The position numbers were made by a program, and so were the translations under genes. Positions 50,670-58,291 of a stretch of DNA of 64,000 nucleotides are shown piece by piece (within the stretch, counting starts at the first letter, position 1; every line of letters starts with the position of its first letter). Source of the stretch: Verrucomicrobiales bacterium (lineage in GTDB: Bacteria; Verrucomicrobiota; Verrucomicrobiia; Limisphaerales; UBA9464). Under the pieces are notes generated by a model, which was not told the origin of the DNA, made no database searches, and saw only the letters and a program-made list of their open reading frames with translations. The stretch is taken from NCBI GenBank assembly GCA_027488845.1, contig JAIYBC010000063.1:1-64000 (forward strand), given 5' to 3'.

Positions 50670-52145
50670 ATGAACCCGATCCAGGACCACCGCCAGCTCC
50701 TCACCCGCCGGACCTTCCTCGGCCGGTCCGGCACCGGACTCGGGCTCGCCGCGTTGTCCGGACTCCTGGGAAGGGCCGAATCGACGCCGGCGCCGACGGC
50801 CCCGCCGACCGGCGCGCCGCCGCGCCTTCCCGGGCTGCCCCACCACGCGCCGCGGGCGAAGCACGCCATCTACCTCTTCCAGAACGGGGCGCCGACCCAC
50901 GTCGACCTCTTCGACTACAAGCCGCGCCTGCGGGAACTGCACGGCAAGCCCGTGCCCGAGGGCTACCTCGGCGGGAAGCGGTTCAGCACCATGACCGGCA
51001 AGGCGGACGGCAAGCTGCTCCTGGCCCCGATCGAGCCGTTCCACCGGCGCGGACAGTCCGGTGCCTGGGTCAGCGAGCTGATGCCCCACACGGCGGGGAT
51101 CGCGGACGACCTCTGCTTCGTGAAGGGGCTGCACACCGGCTCGGTGAACCACGCGCCGGGCATCTCGATGCTGCTGAGCGGGGCGGAGATCCCGGGTCGC
51201 CCGACGCTCGGCGCCTGGCTCACCTACGGGCTCGGGAGCGAATGCGAGAACCTGCCCGCCTTCGTGGTGATGACCTCCGTCAGCAAGGGGACCTCCTGCG
51301 GGCAGATCTTCTACGACTTCTACTGGGGCTCCGGGTTCCTGCCCTCGCGCTACCAGGGGGTGAAGCTCCGCGGCGGCGGGGAACCCGTGCTCTACCTCGG
51401 CGACCCGGCGGGAATCGACCGCGCCACGCGCCGCGCCATGCTGGACGACCTCGCCGAGCTGAACTCGATCAAGCTGCGCGAGCATGGGGATCCCGAGATC
51501 GCCACACGCATCGGCCAATACGAGATGGCCTTCCGGATGCAGGCTTCCGTGCCGGAGCTGGCGGACATCTCGGGCGAACCGAAGTCCGTTCTCGACCTCT
51601 ATGGTCCATCGGTGCGGGAACAGGGCACCTTCGCCTACAACTGCCTCATGGCCCGACGCCTCATCGAGCGCGGCGTTCGGACGGTGCAGGTGATGCACGC
51701 CGGCTGGGACCAGCACAACAGCCTCACCACCGAGCTCTACACCCAATGCCGCGACACCGACCAGCCGTCCGCCGGCCTCGTGGCGGACCTAAAGCAGCGC
51801 GGGTTGCTCGACGAGACCCTCGTGGTCTGGGGCGGCGAGTTCGGACGGACGCCCTTCATCCAGGGCAACCTCGACGACCGCAAACGCTGGGGACGCGACC
51901 ACCATCCCTACGCCTTCACCAGCTGGATGGCCGGCGGCGGCGTGAAGGCCGGCCTGACCTACGGCGAGACCGACGACCTCGGCATGAACGTGGTCAAGGA
52001 CCCCGTCCACGTTCACGACCTGCAGGCCACGATCCTGCACCTCATGGGCGTCGACCACGAGCGGCTCACCTACCGGTTCCAAGGCCGCGACTTCCGCCTG
52101 ACCGACATCCACGGCGAGGTGGTCAAAGGGGTGATCGCTTCCTGA
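50670..52145 (+). CDS. DUF1501 protein, pair E
   Basis: 491 residues, ten bases behind the pair E large gene. The N-terminal LTRRTFLGRSGTGLGLAALS is a twin-arginine signal. Landmarks are [47 protein letters not shown] (Gln in place of the usual His) and DIHGEVVKGVI. The gene is followed by a sialidase-like gene on the opposite strand. Confidence 0.9.
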   Translation: MNPIQDHRQLLTRRTFLGRSGTGLGLAALSGLLGRAESTPAPTAPPTGAPPRLPGLPHHAPRAKHAIYLFQNGAPTHVDLFDYKPRLRELHGKPVPEGYLGGKRFSTMTGKADGKLLLAPIEPFHRRGQSGAWVSELMPHTAGIADDLCFVKGLHTGSVNHAPGISMLLSGAEIPGRPTLGAWLTYGLGSECENLPAFVVMTSVSKGTSCGQIFYDFYWGSGFLPSRYQGVKLRGGGEPVLYLGDPAGIDRATRRAMLDDLAELNSIKLREHGDPEIATRIGQYEMAFRMQASVPELADISGEPKSVLDLYGPSVREQGTFAYNCLMARRLIERGVRTVQVMHAGWDQHNSLTTELYTQCRDTDQPSAGLVADLKQRGLLDETLVVWGGEFGRTPFIQGNLDDRKRWGRDHHPYAFTSWMAGGGVKAGLTYGETDDLGMNVVKDPVHVHDLQATILHLMGVDHERLTYRFQGRDFRLTDIHGEVVKGVIAS

Positions 52146-52230
52146 TTCACGGGTCGGACCGGCAGCCGGGCCCGCCAGGGCACGGTATCCCCGCTGCCCT
52201 GATTCACGGTCTCGTCTCCGCGGACGCTCC

Positions 52231-53370
52231 TCACTTCCCGCGGGAACGCAGCGCCTCGATCTCGGCGAGGGTGAAACGCACGCTCACCACGTAGGGCGGC
52301 TGTCCCTTGTCCCAGTGGCCGTAGGTCGTCGCGACGAACGTCCCGTCCGGCAGCACTTCCACACCGGGATAGGCGCAGTCCCAGGCATGCTGGTTGTCGC
52401 CCAAGCGGATCCGGCACCAGCCTTCGCGGCCGGCCTCGATGTCCGCGAACTCCCCGACCCAAGCCACCCAGTCGCCCGCCGTCGGCGAACCCTTCGCGGT
52501 GTCCCGGAACGAGATCACCAGCCGCCCGTCGGGCGCGTACTTCGCGGTGTGACGATCCCCGGTCAGGGTCCGCGGAAGTTCCCGCGGCTCGCTCCAGGTG
52601 CGGCCTTCGTCGCGGGAGAAGACCACGTGCGATTCCTTCACCCGGCGGTTCTCCCGCAGCAGCAACGCCAGGGTCTTCCCGTCCGGCGAACGCACCGAAC
52701 CCGGTTCGCACAGATGCATCGCGGCCGAGGACTGCAGTTCGCGGGGCTGGCCCCAGGTCAACCCGCCGTCGTCGGACGCCACCTGGTAGAGGTGGAACAC
52801 CGGCGGCTTGGAAGCCTTCGCGTCCTTGCGGAAGAACCGTTCGTCGTCGTGGAACCACGCCAGATACCGGCCCGGCACGCCGCGGACCGGCTCCACCGAC
52901 CCCATCACCACGATGCCGCCCCAGTCGCCGGCCGCGGCCAACGGCGACCAACTCGCGCCGTCGTCCTCGGACACCGACAGCCGGGCCGGGAACAGTCCCG
53001 ACCAGAGGATGAGCCGCTTCTTGCCGGCGGCGTCCACGACCCGGTGGATCGTGGGAGTCTCCAGGGAGGTCGCCCAGTTCTCCGGCACCGGCAGACGTCC
53101 GCTCCAGGTTCGGCCCCCGTCGGTGCTCCGCTGGAGTTGGATGGCGCCCTTGCCATGGCCACGCGGATAGACGCACAGGATCGTCCGGCCGTCCTCAAGC
53201 AGGACGGTCGTCGGATGGCCGAGGTATTGACCCGGCTCGCGGTCCACCACCACCCGCCGCGCCGAGTCGCCGGAGAGGTCGACCATCGGGATCTCCGCGT
53301 GGAGCCAGGCGGGAAGGAGCCACGCCGCGGCGGCGAGCACGCGCAGGGAAACCGGGAAGAGCGGACGCAT
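52231..53370 (-). CDS. Exported sialidase-like (BNR/Asp-box) protein
   Basis: 379 residues with a signal peptide (LRVLAAAAWLLPAWLHAE). Four Asp-box repeats are visible: STDGGRTW, SEDDGASW, SDDGGLTW and SRDEGRTW, the signature of six-bladed sialidase propellers. Candidate arginine-triad and nucleophile positions were not assigned, so the substrate may be sialic acid or another sugar acid. It converges on pair E. Confidence 0.85.
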   Translation of the reverse strand: MRPLFPVSLRVLAAAAWLLPAWLHAEIPMVDLSGDSARRVVVDREPGQYLGHPTTVLLEDGRTILCVYPRGHGKGAIQLQRSTDGGRTWSGRLPVPENWATSLETPTIHRVVDAAGKKRLILWSGLFPARLSVSEDDGASWSPLAAAGDWGGIVVMGSVEPVRGVPGRYLAWFHDDERFFRKDAKASKPPVFHLYQVASDDGGLTWGQPRELQSSAAMHLCEPGSVRSPDGKTLALLLRENRRVKESHVVFSRDEGRTWSEPRELPRTLTGDRHTAKYAPDGRLVISFRDTAKGSPTAGDWVAWVGEFADIEAGREGWCRIRLGDNQHAWDCAYPGVEVLPDGTFVATTYGHWDKGQPPYVVSVRFTLAEIEALRSRGK

Positions 53371-53494
53371 GGGAGAAGGTTGGGACCCCGCTCAACGAAC
53401 GTGAAGCCCGGACGCGGGTACCTGGGAAGATGCTGAGCGCAGCGGACAACCAATGCCTTCATGGGTGACCAACCCCAGGGACAATTCAGGGAAC

Positions 53495-53597
53495 GGAGTC
53501 CCGGCTTCAGCCGGCGGAAATCGTCCCGGTCCACACACCTCGGAATTCCCGCGACCGACCGTCGTTCAAGACCCACACCGGCTAAAGCCGGGACTCC
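53495..53597. repeat. Palindromic dispersed element, copy 1
   Basis: 103 bases with near-inverted ends: ggagtcccggcttcagccgg at the left and ccggctaaagccgggactcc at the right, about 60 bases apart. The same element recurs at 53767-53869 and 54803-54905. The size and layout are those of a bacterial interspersed repetitive (REP/MITE-like) element without coding sequence. No gene is seen in the gap 53371-53914. Confidence 0.9.
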
Positions 53598-53874
53598 ATA
53601 CCCCGGACGTGTGCTGCGACGGCCTGTCTCGCTGAGTCAGGTGACCCCAACCGATTCACCGGGCCGCAAGACCACGAGACGACAGTCCAGGTTGTCCCGG
53701 AGCCTCCTCAGCTCAGCGACATGGCGCACGACCGGCACCCGATTCCCGAGGGAGTCTTCAGGGTACGGAGTCCCGGCTTCAGCCGGCGGAAACCTTCCCG
53801 GTCCACACACCTCGGAATTCCCGCGACCGACCGTCGTTCAAGACCCACACCGGCTAAAGCCGGGACTCCATACC
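53568..53874. repeat. 307-base duplicated segment, copy 1
   Basis: This segment recurs at 54604-54910 with an exact offset of 1036 bases, no length change and only a few substitutions. It runs from the right end of one palindromic element, across a unique-looking core (gacggcctgtctcgctgagt, then caggtgaccccaaccgattc), through a complete second element. The core is partly present a third time near 54924-55013. Confidence 0.9.
53767..53869. repeat. Palindromic dispersed element, copy 2
   Basis: Same length as copy 1 and over 95% identical by eye. It forms the downstream end of the 307-base duplicated segment. Confidence 0.9.
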
Positions 53875-53914
53875 CTGGACGTGGATCCTAGTCCTCTGTC
53901 CCAGTGAGCGAACA

Positions 53915-54415
53915 TCATTCCCGTCGGTAAGTGGTTCGTGACCCAGAAGCATCCAACGTGACGATCTTCCGGGGAGACAGGTGCTTGAGGGTAAACACAA
54001 AGTTGGTCGATCCTTTCGATCGGAGCTTCTTCATTCCTTCACTTTCTATAAATCGCCGGGACAGTGCGTCCATCGGTTCAACTTTCTCTGAAGCCCGAGA
54101 CGTTCGGAGTTGTTGACCGTCGATCCACCAACCTCCGTAAACTACTGCACGATAGGACACGGGCAATTCGCCTTCTGGCACGGTAATCGTCATGAGAGAA
54201 TCAGTCTCAAACACGAAGGTACCATCATCGTTGAAGGTGGCCCTCCCCTGAGACCTTATTCGTATATGGGTATCAGGTGAGGTCGACTCAAACGAAGTCG
54301 ACGTCTTCCAAGGTCCGAGAAAGAGCGCTTTCACCTCCCTATCCGAATACGAACGCTGACCGCAGGACGTGAGTGAGATGAGCACCAGCAGGATGGCAGT
54401 TGGACAGGACTTCAT
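53915..54415 (-). CDS. Small putative lipoprotein
   Basis: 166 residues with a lipoprotein signal (AILLVLISLTSC, cysteine 18 as the lipid-modified residue). The mature part is beta-rich (GRATFNDDGTFVFETD, AVVYGGWWIDGQQL) and resembles small lipocalin-like or META-like extracytoplasmic domains, but I do not recognise a named family. The gene is distinctly AT-richer than the flanking chromosome. Its ATG directly follows a CGCCTTGGG-type element (54421) and overlaps the stop of a short upstream frame (ATGA). This suggests it was acquired with that element. Confidence 0.7.
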   Translation of the reverse strand: MKSCPTAILLVLISLTSCGQRSYSDREVKALFLGPWKTSTSFESTSPDTHIRIRSQGRATFNDDGTFVFETDSLMTITVPEGELPVSYRAVVYGGWWIDGQQLRTSRASEKVEPMDALSRRFIESEGMKKLRSKGSTNFVFTLKHLSPRKIVTLDASGSRTTYRRE

Positions 54416-54420
54416 AACTC

Positions 54421-54453
54421 AGGGACTCCCAGGGACGTGTTCCCAAGGCGGTT
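54421..54453 (-). repeat. Cassette-boundary element, site 1
   Basis: On the minus strand: CGCCTTGGGAACACGTCC then CTGGGAGTCC, seven bases before the lipoprotein ATG. It is one of five similar elements in this island (also 54537, 55551, 55988, 56827). Confidence 0.75.
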
Positions 54454-54536
54454 TAGTATCTCTTTGAGTTCCGATTCGACGGCCATATTTGCATTTCGTG
54501 TCAGGGCGATGTCCAGTGAGCTAGCGCAAATTCGGA

Positions 54537-54562
54537 CGCCGAAGGACGTGTCCCCAAGGCGA
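54537..54562 (-). repeat. Cassette-boundary element, site 2
   Basis: On the minus strand: CGCCTTGGGGACACGTCC then TTCGGCGTCC. It is 84 bases upstream (minus strand) of site 1. Only a tiny open frame lies between them. Confidence 0.7.
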
Positions 54563-54570
54563 TTCTCACG

Positions 54571-54633
54571 CACACCTCGAGATTCCCCGGCGGCCCGTCG
54601 CTGAAGACCCACACCGGCTGAAGCCGGGACTCC
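54571..54633. repeat. Partial palindromic element
   Basis: The right half of the 53495 element (cacacctcgagattccccgg through gccgggactcc) abuts site 2 and lacks its left arm. It is either a truncated insertion or a recombination scar. Confidence 0.75.
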
Positions 54634-54910
54634 ATACCCCAGACGTGTGCTGCGACGGCCTGTCTCGCGGAGTCAGGTGACCCCAACCGATTCACCGGGC
54701 CGCAGGACCACGAGACGACAGTCCGTGTTGTCCCGGAGCCTCCTCAGCTCAGCGACATGGCGCACGACCGGCACCCGATTCCCGAGGGAGTCCTCAGGGT
54801 ACGGAGTCCCGGCTTCAGCCGGCGGAAACCTTCCCGGTCCACACACCTCGGAATTCCCGCGACCGCCCGTCGTTCAAGACCCACACCGGCTGAAGCCGGG
54901 ACTCCATACC
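54604..54910. repeat. 307-base duplicated segment, copy 2
   Basis: Partner of 53568-53874. The two copies flank the lipoprotein gene and sites 1 and 2, so homologous recombination between them would delete or duplicate that gene. Confidence 0.9.
54803..54905. repeat. Palindromic dispersed element, copy 3
   Basis: Complete copy of the 103-base element within the second duplicated segment. Confidence 0.9.
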
Positions 54911-54923
54911 CCAGACGTGAAAC

Positions 54924-55013
54924 GCGACGGCCTGTCTCGCGGAGTCAGGTGACCCCAACCGATTCACCAGGCCGCATGGCCGCGAGACGACCCTCCGTGT
55001 TGTCCCGGGAGCC
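54924..55013. repeat. Third partial copy of the duplicated core
   Basis: From gacggcctgtctcgcggagt through tgttgtcccggga this matches 53620-53703 and 54656-54739 with more changes, and then diverges. The rest of the gap up to the next gene (about 55014-55143) contains a fragment of the gcgtgaggtc repeat near 55100 and no gene. Confidence 0.75.
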
Positions 55014-55143
55014 GCCGAGGCGAGGGGAGAGGGCCGATGGATTGCCGTCGCTACACCGGACACCGAATGGCGACCCAACTTTCAAACCGGAATCCCGCGC
55101 TCTGTTGGCGTCTTTGCGTTTCTGCGTGAGGTCGGTCTTCGCT

Positions 55144-55548
55144 TCATCTGGATCGTTTCGACTCAGGGCGGGCATGGCTTTGCGAGCGCTGCTGCAGAAT
55201 GCCTTCCTTGGTGTGGCGCCACTCACCGGACATGTGGACCGTGAGGCTACCAAGGCGACACCAGCGAAAACGATGAAGCGGTGACCGCAGACGACAAAGG
55301 ATACGGCTCTGAAGCCATTCAAGGTCGAAGCCCGCCCATTCGCCGGCGACGCTAAAGAGGTTGGAGCGGCAGACCGGATAAACCTCGTCCACGAGAATTC
55401 CTTGAAGCTCGTCGATGGAATAGGGAGACGCCGCGAGGATGCCGACGCGCCACGTGCGTGCGAGCGACGTGTCGGTATCGAGGAACAGGCTGGAAAGGGC
55501 CTCCCAAACCGGTTGGCGATGTTCCAGGTCTTCCTGTGCGGCCTTCAT
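55144..55548 (-). CDS. DUF7079-like small protein
   Basis: 134 residues. The run VWEALSSLFLDTDTSLARTW followed by ASPYSIDELQGILVDEVYPV and LFSVAGEWAGFDLEWL matches my recollection of the DUF7079 family, small cytoplasmic proteins of unknown function that often occur in accessory islands and may be immunity-type. The C-terminal 35 residues look unrelated and may come from a dispersed repeat read through, so the natural end could be shorter. The ATG overlaps the stop of the upstream gene (ATGA) and follows boundary site 3 directly. Confidence 0.65.
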   Translation of the reverse strand: MKAAQEDLEHRQPVWEALSSLFLDTDTSLARTWRVGILAASPYSIDELQGILVDEVYPVCRSNLFSVAGEWAGFDLEWLQSRILCRLRSPLHRFRWCRLGSLTVHMSGEWRHTKEGILQQRSQSHARPESKRSR

Positions 55549-55979
55549 GCGTTGGGGACTCCAAGGGACGTGTCCCCTAGGCCACGTAAGTCTAGAATCG
55601 GATTTGAGATGATGCGTTCAATCTGGGAATCAATCATCTTGCGCAACTCGTGTGGCAGGACTTGGATTGTATTATAATCTTGCGCCAGAATGTTCTCTAC
55701 GTTGTTGGAACGGTCTCGCCCGGCGTCGATATTTCGCAAGACGATTCCGATACACGCGGCAAACTCTCGCTGATGTCCCTCGTGCATAGAGTTCTTGCCC
55801 AACTCAATGACCTCATAAGGATACCAGAAGCCCTGCGCGCCAAAATCAACCTCCCCATGCTGCTCAATCACAACATCCAATGCCGCACGATGCCGCGCCC
55901 GATCAAGCCCATAGTCCAAGTTCGCGATGAAGTCCCGTTCGTCATCGGATAAAGAGTGGAGCAGTTGCGAGAGAGTCAT
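55545..55979 (-). CDS. Conserved small protein of unknown function
   Basis: 144 residues from the ATG at 55979. A TTG two codons earlier is an alternative. It contains LSDDERDFIANLDYGLDRAR and FWYPYEVIELGKNSM followed by EFAACIGIVLRNI, a compact helical protein without signal peptide. I have no family name for it. The last eleven or so residues (GLGDTSLGVPNA) are encoded by the boundary element at 55551, so they are probably not part of the original fold. The gene is AT-richer than the chromosome and fills the whole interval between two boundary elements. Confidence 0.7.
   Translation of the reverse strand: MTLSQLLHSLSDDERDFIANLDYGLDRARHRAALDVVIEQHGEVDFGAQGFWYPYEVIELGKNSMHEGHQREFAACIGIVLRNIDAGRDRSNNVENILAQDYNTIQVLPHELRKMIDSQIERIISNPILDLRGLGDTSLGVPNA
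55551..55583 (-). repeat. Cassette-boundary element, site 3
   Basis: On the minus strand: GGCCTAGGGGACACGTCC then CTTGGAGTCC. It encodes the C-terminal tail of the 144-residue protein and ends just before the next gene's ATG. Confidence 0.75.
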
Positions 55980-55987
55980 GCGCAATA

Positions 55988-56017
55988 TCCTAATGCCCTA
56001 GGACGTGCCCCGAAGCG
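55988..56017 (-). repeat. Cassette-boundary element, site 4
   Basis: On the minus strand: CGCTTCGGGGCACGTCC then TAGGGCATTAGG, a more diverged copy, eight bases before the ATG of the 144-residue protein. The next 100 bases toward vapC contain the ccgtgtctctgtggccaa-type dispersed word also seen at about 12290 and 60060. Confidence 0.6.
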
Positions 56018-56123
56018 GTCGATGGCGTCAGGCATCGGGCGAAAACCAAAGCGTTCCTCCGTGTCCTCCGTGTCTCTGTGGCCAATCAAGGGTCGCGGCT
56101 GACGCCAAGCGCCACAACGCGGT

Positions 56124-56531
56124 TTACTGTGTCCGTTTTATCACCAGATTGAGCGGGTAGTGAGCATCGATGAACGGATAATCACGATCATTTTCCAGTA
56201 GCGATACGCCATGCTGAATTACAGTCGCCGCAATGAGACAATCAATGGAACTCCTGATCGTTATCCCTTGCTTCCGGAGATTTCGATGTATCGTAGCACC
56301 CAATTCGAATGTCGACTTGTCTTCACCTAGATAAATGAGATTGTCGAATTGCTGCCTGGTAGCTACATAATCCCGCTCCTCTCGAATTCCCTGAAGAACC
56401 TCAGTGAGTATGAAACCGCAAACGCAAAGATCCTCGCGATCGCGGATCAGCTCCATCAGTTTCTCAGTCTGCGGAGTACTTTTGTTTCTGAGGAAATCGA
56501 TCCATACCGTGGAATCCACGAGAACCCTCAT
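56124..56531 (-). CDS. vapC: VapC-like PIN-domain toxin
   Basis: 135 residues. The PIN-domain acidic residues are Asp6 (LVDSTVWIDFL), Glu44 (ILTEVLQGI), Asp97 (SSIDCLIAATVI) and Asp115 (LLENDRDYPFI), all present, so the ribonuclease should be active. VapC toxins cleave tRNA or rRNA when not bound by the antitoxin. The start codon overlaps the antitoxin's stop as ATGA, the usual order antitoxin then toxin. Low GC relative to the chromosome suggests acquisition. Confidence 0.92.
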   Translation of the reverse strand: MRVLVDSTVWIDFLRNKSTPQTEKLMELIRDREDLCVCGFILTEVLQGIREERDYVATRQQFDNLIYLGEDKSTFELGATIHRNLRKQGITIRSSIDCLIAATVIQHGVSLLENDRDYPFIDAHYPLNLVIKRTQ

Positions 56532-56731
56532 GAAGACCTTCCCTTCCTCATCTGTTCAAGGTCGCCTTCCCAATTCACATTCCCCCTCAGCTTCAGGAGT
56601 CCCAATTGCGACTCTCGCCTAACCAATTGAACGAGGGCATGGTGGACAAGTTCCTTCTGGGTTTTTAGTCCCGTCAACTTGAGACCTTGGCTGACTAGGT
56701 CATTATCAATGACAATGTTTGTGCGTTTCAT
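56528..56731 (-). CDS. vapB: VapB-like antitoxin
   Basis: 67 residues from the ATG at 56731. The sequence KRTNIVIDNDLVSQGLKLTG followed by LKTQKELVHHALVQLVRR is the ribbon-helix-helix type seen with PIN toxins. The tail LRGNVNWEGDLEQMR is the part that typically wraps around the toxin. It binds DNA to autorepress the operon. A longer in-frame start at 56971 runs through intergenic sequence and is rejected. Confidence 0.9.
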   Translation of the reverse strand: MKRTNIVIDNDLVSQGLKLTGLKTQKELVHHALVQLVRRESQLGLLKLRGNVNWEGDLEQMRKGRSS

Positions 56732-56733
56732 TT

Positions 56734-56764
56734 TATACACACGATAGCCACAAATGAGGTGTAT
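56734..56764. promoter_or_regulatory. Inverted repeat before vapBC, probable autorepression site
   Basis: TATACAC and GTGTATG flank 17 bases immediately upstream of the vapB start. This AT-rich dyad is where a VapBC complex would bind. Confidence 0.5.
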
Positions 56765-56826
56765 GCAAGTGGAATTCCAGGCAGCGGAGGTCGGGCTCAG
56801 GAGGTCTTGCACAAAATTGTGAAGGC

Positions 56827-56854
56827 CTAAATGCACCTTGGGACGCGTCCCCAT
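56827..56854 (-). repeat. Cassette-boundary element, site 5
   Basis: On the minus strand: GGAATGGGGACGCGTCC then CAAGGTGC. It marks the outer edge of the island. The radical SAM gene with normal chromosomal composition begins about 90 bases beyond it. Confidence 0.6.
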
Positions 56855-56942
56855 TCCGCAATGTTCCCTGCTCCATGGCTGCCTGCTCCATCCGTTGACG
56901 CCCGCTCTGGCTGCGGCGGGCTTCGTGCCGTACCGTCCCGTC

Positions 56943-57824
56943 GTGGCAGAACAACCGATCGCCATCCGCAACTCCTGGAACGCCGTGCGCGACCACGCAC
57001 GGACCTACCAGGACTTCACCTACGTCTACCCGGTCATCTCGCGGCGTTCGCGCGGCCTTTCCATCGGTGTCAACCTGAACCCGGACAAGGTCTGCAACTT
57101 CGACTGCGTCTACTGCGAGGTGGACCGCAAGACCCCGGGAAAGGCCCGCACCGTCGACCTCGCCCAGGTGCGCGACGAGCTGCTGTGGTTGATCGACCAT
57201 GCGCAATCGGGAGGCTTGGCGCGTGAGGCGAAGTTCGCCGACGCCCCGCCCGAGGTGAGCCGCGAGGTGCGCGACATCGCCTTCAGCGGCGACGGCGAGC
57301 CGACCATGGTCCATGACTTCGACGCCTGCGTGCGTTGCGTCGTGGACGTCCTGCACGAGCGCGGCCTCGACCGGACCAAGATCGTGTTGATCACCGACGC
57401 CGCCGGGCTCGACAAGGCCTCGGTGAAGCGCGGCCTGGAGCTGATGGACGCGAACCGTGGCGAGATCTGGGGCAAGCTCGACGCCGGAACGGAGCCGTAC
57501 TTCCGCCTCGTGAACCGTTCGGCGGTGAAGTTCGAGCGCATCCTCTCGAACCTGCGGGAGACCGCGTCGGCCCGTCCGATCGTGATCCAGAGCCTCTTCC
57601 TCCGGACGCACGGCGAGATCATGCCGGCGGCGGAGCTCCGCGAGTATTGCGCGCGGTTGAACGGGATCGTGGCGGCCGGCGGGCGGATCTCCGAGGTCCA
57701 CGCCTACACGGTCGCCCGTCCGGTGCCCGAACCCTGGGCCACGCGCCTCGAGCCCGCCGAGCTGCACACCCTCGCCGAAACCATCCGGGCCTCCACCGGC
57801 CTGCGGGTGGAGGAGTTTCCCTGA
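56943..57824 (+). CDS. Radical SAM protein
   Basis: 293 residues from a GTG at 56943. The ATG at 56838 lies inside boundary site 5 and is unlikely. The iron-sulfur cluster motif CNFDCVYC uses Cys51, Cys55 and Cys58, followed by the SAM-binding GDGEPTM motif and LITDAAGL. This wyosine/elongator-like subgroup (similar to radical SAM proteins with GVNLNPDKVCNFDCVYC) has no assigned reaction. No partner gene is adjacent. Confidence 0.88.
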   Translation: MAEQPIAIRNSWNAVRDHARTYQDFTYVYPVISRRSRGLSIGVNLNPDKVCNFDCVYCEVDRKTPGKARTVDLAQVRDELLWLIDHAQSGGLAREAKFADAPPEVSREVRDIAFSGDGEPTMVHDFDACVRCVVDVLHERGLDRTKIVLITDAAGLDKASVKRGLELMDANRGEIWGKLDAGTEPYFRLVNRSAVKFERILSNLRETASARPIVIQSLFLRTHGEIMPAAELREYCARLNGIVAAGGRISEVHAYTVARPVPEPWATRLEPAELHTLAETIRASTGLRVEEFP

Positions 57825-57865
57825 TCCGATTCGCCACGGAGACACGTTGGGCACGAAGACGGGGC

Positions 57866-57950
57866 TGACACGGATCTCACGGATTCTTCCCGGAGCTTTT
57901 GCCGGCGAGGCTCCGGAGGTACCTCCGTGGAATCCGCGCAATCCGTGTCA
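57866..57950. repeat. Imperfect palindrome with perfect inner palindrome
   Basis: Outer arms tgacacggatctcacggatt and the near-complement ending aatccgcgcaatccgtgtca pair in about 18 of 21 positions. Inside lies the perfect 14-base palindrome CGGAGGTACCTCCG (57914-57927). It resembles a mobile interspersed repeat. A half copy occurs at about 58676-58700. Confidence 0.75.
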
Positions 57951-58058
57951 CGTCCCCTGTCCGGCGGCATGTCAATTGGGACCAGCGGAGAGGCCCATGT
58001 GTCCGCCATCGAACTCCGGATTCCATTTTCGGTTGCTGCTCCATGATGACGCCACATG

Positions 58059-58068
58059 ATGACGTCAT
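58059..58068. promoter_or_regulatory. ATGACGTCAT palindrome at the antitoxin start
   Basis: A perfect 10-base palindrome overlaps the ATG at 58067. The unit CATGATGACG occurs twice just upstream. Together they make a plausible operator for autorepression by the antitoxin-toxin complex. Confidence 0.45.
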
Positions 58069-58291
58069 GCGAACCATCATCGACCTGCCCGAGGAGCAGT
58101 TGGCTGGACTGGCACGGCTTTGCGATGCCCACCGGATTTCCCGGGCGGAGGCGGTGCGGCGTGCGGTGGACCACTTCCTGAAGGAACACCGACCGGAGGG
58201 GAACGACGTCGGATTCGGTGTCTGGAAGGGCCGGAAGCGGAACGCCCGGAAGCACGTGGACACCCTCCGGGACGAGTGGGGCGGGCGATGA
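58067..58291 (+). CDS. Ribbon-helix-helix antitoxin of a second PIN module
   Basis: 74 residues from the ATG at 58067. An in-frame ATG at 58046 would add seven residues. RTIIDLPEEQLAGLARLCDA then HRISRAEAVRRAVDHFLKEH is a CopG/ribbon-helix-helix DNA-binding fold. The C-terminal tail (GFGVWKGRKRNARKHVDTLR) is the likely toxin-binding part. The stop overlaps the toxin start as ATGA. Confidence 0.85.
   Translation: MRTIIDLPEEQLAGLARLCDAHRISRAEAVRRAVDHFLKEHRPEGNDVGFGVWKGRKRNARKHVDTLRDEWGGR

Noticed and set aside
54412-54612. 66-residue minus-strand frame as a gene
   Set aside because: It consists mainly of two boundary elements and a fragment of a palindromic repeat. It is noted only because its end overlaps the lipoprotein start.
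53495-55013. CRISPR array
   Set aside because: Repeats are about 100-300 bases, unevenly spaced and not separated by uniform spacers. No cas genes are present.
56838-56942. Upstream ATG for the radical SAM gene
   Set aside because: It lies in the boundary element and the translated extension has no resemblance to the family. The GTG at 56943 gives the normal N-terminus.
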